64,000 nucleotides of DNA from Granulicella arctica (lineage in GTDB: Bacteria; Acidobacteriota; Terriglobia; Terriglobales; Acidobacteriaceae), in NCBI RefSeq assembly GCF_025685605.1, contig NZ_JAGTUT010000001.1:2790001-2854000 (forward strand). The letters run 5' to 3'. Under the pieces are notes generated by a model. The model did not search any database. It was not told where the DNA came from and saw nothing but the letters and a program-made list of their open reading frames with translations. The position numbers and the translations under genes were made by a program. Position 1 is the stretch's first letter, and every line of letters begins with the position of its first letter. Shown here in pieces: positions 62,414 through 64,000 of the stretch.

Positions 62414-62944
62414 TCAGCGTGGCCAGGGGACCGAACTGTCCAAGCTTTCTACGTGGTCGATCCTCAAGATGCGTACGCGATACGTGAATGCGTTCATGTG
62501 TCCATAACGAGAGTTCGTGCCTCTCATGAGGCTCGCTAAGCCCGGCTGGGTACCAGGTGGAACTACTACCTTCTTGGGGCCATCGAACTCAAGCAGTGCC
62601 AAGACTCCGGCGCGGCCGTCTCTAGCCAAGAGAGTGTCCAGTTCACTCAGCACTGCTGGCGCGGTCTTGTCGTGCAACGCCTTAGAAAAGTCTGCCCATG
62701 AAACCTTAGAACGGTCGAGGCAGGCTTGACCGTAAAAGCTTTCGATCTCGCCACCTCGCCTGTAGATGCCCCGCACAAGCAGCACCTTTTGATCGTTGGC
62801 TCTAACATGCTGGACCACATCGCAATAGTCTTTTGGTGAGCGTCCTGAAGCCATGAGCGATGGTGCAACCGCTGTCGTGCCCGCCAGAATAATCAGCCCA
62901 ACGAGAAGCTTGGTGAAGGGCCAACGAAATTTAGTCATCTTCAT
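62414..62944 (-). CDS. Exported protein, unrecognised (array segment D-E)
   Basis: 176 residues with a signal peptide (MKMTKFRWPFTKLLVGLIILAGTTAVAPSL split by the Pro at 9; hydrophobic 13-31). The mature part begins ASGRSPKDYCDVVQHV and contains two cysteines (DYCDV and QACLDRS) that could form a disulphide, then GVLALLEFDGPKKVVVPPGTQ. No family recognised. The only gene between repeats D and E, on the minus strand like the previous one. Confidence 0.65.
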   Translation of the reverse strand: MKMTKFRWPFTKLLVGLIILAGTTAVAPSLMASGRSPKDYCDVVQHVRANDQKVLLVRGIYRRGGEIESFYGQACLDRSKVSWADFSKALHDKTAPAVLSELDTLLARDGRAGVLALLEFDGPKKVVVPPGTQPGLASLMRGTNSRYGHMNAFTYRVRILRIDHVESLDSSVPWPR

Positions 62945-62973
62945 GACTCCGAAGATACAGACATCTTACAATC

Positions 62974-63056
62974 CTCGGAAACGGCGTTTTGACCAACTTG
63001 GACCCGACTGGACGGCTGAAACTGTTGTTCTTGCCGAAAACACCGACTTTCCGTGA
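62974..63056. repeat. Palindromic repeat E of the array
   Basis: Left arm CTCGGAAACGGCGTTTTGA then CCAACTT (62974-62999), right arm TTGCCGAAAACACCGACTT then TCCGTGAG (63031-63056). A 31-base spacer resembles that of repeat B (GGACGGCTGAAAC versus GGACGGCCGGAAAC). Confidence 0.85.
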
Positions 63057-63271
63057 GCTACGCTAGACTGATTTCCATGGGAGTCGCGCTCATTCTCTTC
63101 GGCTGCATAGCGTTCGCGGTCGCCGTCCGTGGCGGTCAATTCTATGCCGGTGATGCAGATGCTATATCGTCCTTCGATCAGAAGATCTCGCAGCGGAAAG
63201 GGCGAACGATATGCGTGATCGTTGGCGTGCTACTCATCGCAGGCGGAATCAAAGTCATATTTTGGGGCTGA
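63053..63271 (+). CDS. Small two-segment membrane protein (array segment E-F)
   Basis: 72 residues from GTG 63053, which lies in the end of repeat E; ATG 63077 (MGVALILFGCIAFAVAVRGG) is a shorter option. Two membrane segments: about 8-25 (SMGVALILFGCIAFAVAV) and 52-69 (TICVIVGVLLIAGGIKVIF), separated by a polar loop (FYAGDADAISSFDQKISQRKG). No family recognised. The only gene between repeats E and F. Confidence 0.5.
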   Translation: MSYARLISMGVALILFGCIAFAVAVRGGQFYAGDADAISSFDQKISQRKGRTICVIVGVLLIAGGIKVIFWG

Positions 63272-63307
63272 TTCTTATGTTCACGCTTATCGGCAGCCCA
63301 CACATCG

Positions 63308-63392
63308 TTCACGTAAAACGGTGTTTTCGGCAACTTCGCTCTGATCAAATGGCTGGAACGTCAAGATTGCCAATGACGGAACATTCATCCGG
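63308..63392. repeat. Palindromic repeat F of the array, inverted orientation
   Basis: Here the conserved arm is on the left and minus strand: AAAACGGTGTTTTCGGCAAC (63314-63333) is the reverse complement of the core found in A, B, D and E. The right arm (about 63363-63392, AAGATTGCCAATGACGGAAC) is degenerate. This opposite polarity closes the array on the right. Confidence 0.78.
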
Positions 63393-63443
63393 GTGGTGGG
63401 TATCGCCCTCTTTGCAGGACGTGCGAAGCCGACGCAACTACGA

Positions 63444-64000
63444 TCAGACGTTCAATCGATTGGACGCAGCGACTCGCCCATACCAAAGACCGGAGTCCTT
63501 GACCGTCCGTTTCTGGCTACGGAAGTCGGTGTAGATCAAGCCATACCGCTCGGTGTAGCCCTCGGCCCACTGAAAGTTATCCAGTAGAGTCCACGCATGG
63601 TAGGCACGTACCCTGGCTCCGTCTGCAATGGCGCGGGACAGCTCCGCCAGCACGTCGCGGTACCACTGGATACGACGGGCATCTGGCACTCGGTCATGCT
63701 CATCCGGGCTATCGAGGTAACCACAACCGCTCTCCGTGATTTCGATGATCGGATGGTTGTACTCTTTTGAAATCTGCATAACCAAGTCATAGATGCCACG
63801 CGGCCAGACTTCCAGACCAGCGTCCGTGAGCGGTCCCTCCGTAGGCATCGCGGCACGAAAGCGCGTGTACGGATCGCGTCCTCCCGGCGAGTTGCTTTCG
63901 ATCTCCGTGCCGCTGAAGATTCCGCCCCCGAGAAACTGCTCTTTGCTCGCATCGGACACAACGCGGCGGGTGTAGTAATGAAAGCCGATCCAATCCAGCG
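63444..64000 (-). CDS. GH1 family beta-glycosidase, C-terminal part (truncated by window end)
   Basis: The frame stays open to the window edge, giving about 185 residues of the C-terminal part. LDWIGFHYYTRRVV corresponds to the (D/N)FxGxNYYT strand of glycoside hydrolase family 1. IIEITESGCGY contains the nucleophile Glu of the I-T-E-N-G motif, here with Ser replacing Asn. RAYHAWTLLDNFQWAEGYTERYGLIYTDFRSQKRTVKDSGLWY matches the W-S-x-x-D-N-F-E-W-x-x-G-Y segment, with Gln for the sugar-contacting Glu (NFQW) and HAWTLLDN for WSL.DN. GH1 enzymes cleave beta-glucosides, galactosides or related sugars; the substitutions may alter specificity. Upstream part is outside the window. Confidence 0.92.
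   Translation of the reverse strand, partial: LDWIGFHYYTRRVVSDASKEQFLGGGIFSGTEIESNSPGGRDPYTRFRAAMPTEGPLTDAGLEVWPRGIYDLVMQISKEYNHPIIEITESGCGYLDSPDEHDRVPDARRIQWYRDVLAELSRAIADGARVRAYHAWTLLDNFQWAEGYTERYGLIYTDFRSQKRTVKDSGLWYGRVAASNRLNV

Noticed and set aside
60515-63392. Classical integron attC sites
   Set aside because: The palindromes lack the GTTRRRY/RYYYAAC pair at their base and no integron integrase is in the window; only the layout is similar, so they are reported as unclassified repeats.

Overview
The window looks like a stretch of chromosome from an Acidobacteriota (Terriglobia, Granulicella/Terriglobus-like) genome. This is inferred from the G+C-rich coding sequence, the mix of small secreted and membrane families, a 230-residue Cys/His protein of a type I associate with this group, and characteristic intergenic dispersed repeats. 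I could not run a taxonomic search. Almost all of it is ordinary chromosomal gene content; no rRNA, tRNA, CRISPR array or transposase was found.

Layout. 1-763: 3' end of rpoC with a perfect terminator. 866-1939: an A+T-rich TIR-domain gene, likely acquired. 2315-4564: small secreted or membrane genes, a DUF2171 gene and an EEP-family hydrolase. 4624-9168 (minus): asd-lysC-dapB (aspartate pathway to lysine and cell wall) plus an M29 aminopeptidase. 9279-15016 (minus): cupredoxin-like lipoprotein, NAD-type isocitrate dehydrogenase, nrdR, a flippase-like membrane protein, a lytic transglycosylase and a HAD phosphatase. 15158-18572: small membrane protein, pncB, S1/P1-type nuclease, DUF2062. 18693-21295: PlsC-like, OlsB-like, PlsC-like acyltransferases, probably an ornithine-lipid locus. 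21413-26046 (minus): a compact nucleoside salvage operon cdd-deoA-nupC-punA-udk. 26172-31977: lhr and nei-like glycosylase, overlapping. 31981-36405 (minus): class A penicillin-binding protein and proS. 36685-39923: Crp/Fnr regulator, TlpA-like and DsbD-alpha-like proteins, alaC. 39951-42032: divergent DHA2 efflux pump and MarR regulator sharing a 16-bp-arm palindrome. 42040-52464: gltX, Nif3-like, AI-2E-type permease, a second-type rpsD with a coupled small gene, holA, lptE, ftsH, tilS, GNAT. 52635-54795: small gene, ispD, a GxxExxY gene cassette, ispF. 54886-58776: secreted M14 peptidase and CocE/S15-type hydrolase. 58831-60478: Cys/His conserved gene, a repeat-rich non-coding stretch and a small conserved gene. 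60515-63392: a repeat-delimited array of one-gene segments. 63444-end: 3' part of a GH1 beta-glycosidase.

The two most unusual structures are both repeat-bounded. Between ispD and ispF sits a 521-bp element with 28-bp inverted ends, each made of three CGCGGA-type units spaced exactly 10 bp. It carries a GxxExxY gene and keeps ATGA overlaps with both neighbours. At 60.5-63.4 kb, six imperfect palindromes with one strongly conserved arm (TTGCCGAAAACACCGACTT) separate five segments, each holding exactly one short gene of varying orientation. This is organised like a gene-cassette array, but the sites do not have the classical attC core and no integrase is in the window.

Functional themes: envelope and membrane lipid construction (dapB/lysC/asd, class A PBP, lytic transglycosylase, lptE, OlsB/PlsC), nucleotide salvage, translation (proS, gltX, rpsD, tilS) and secreted hydrolases suited to a soil heterotroph.
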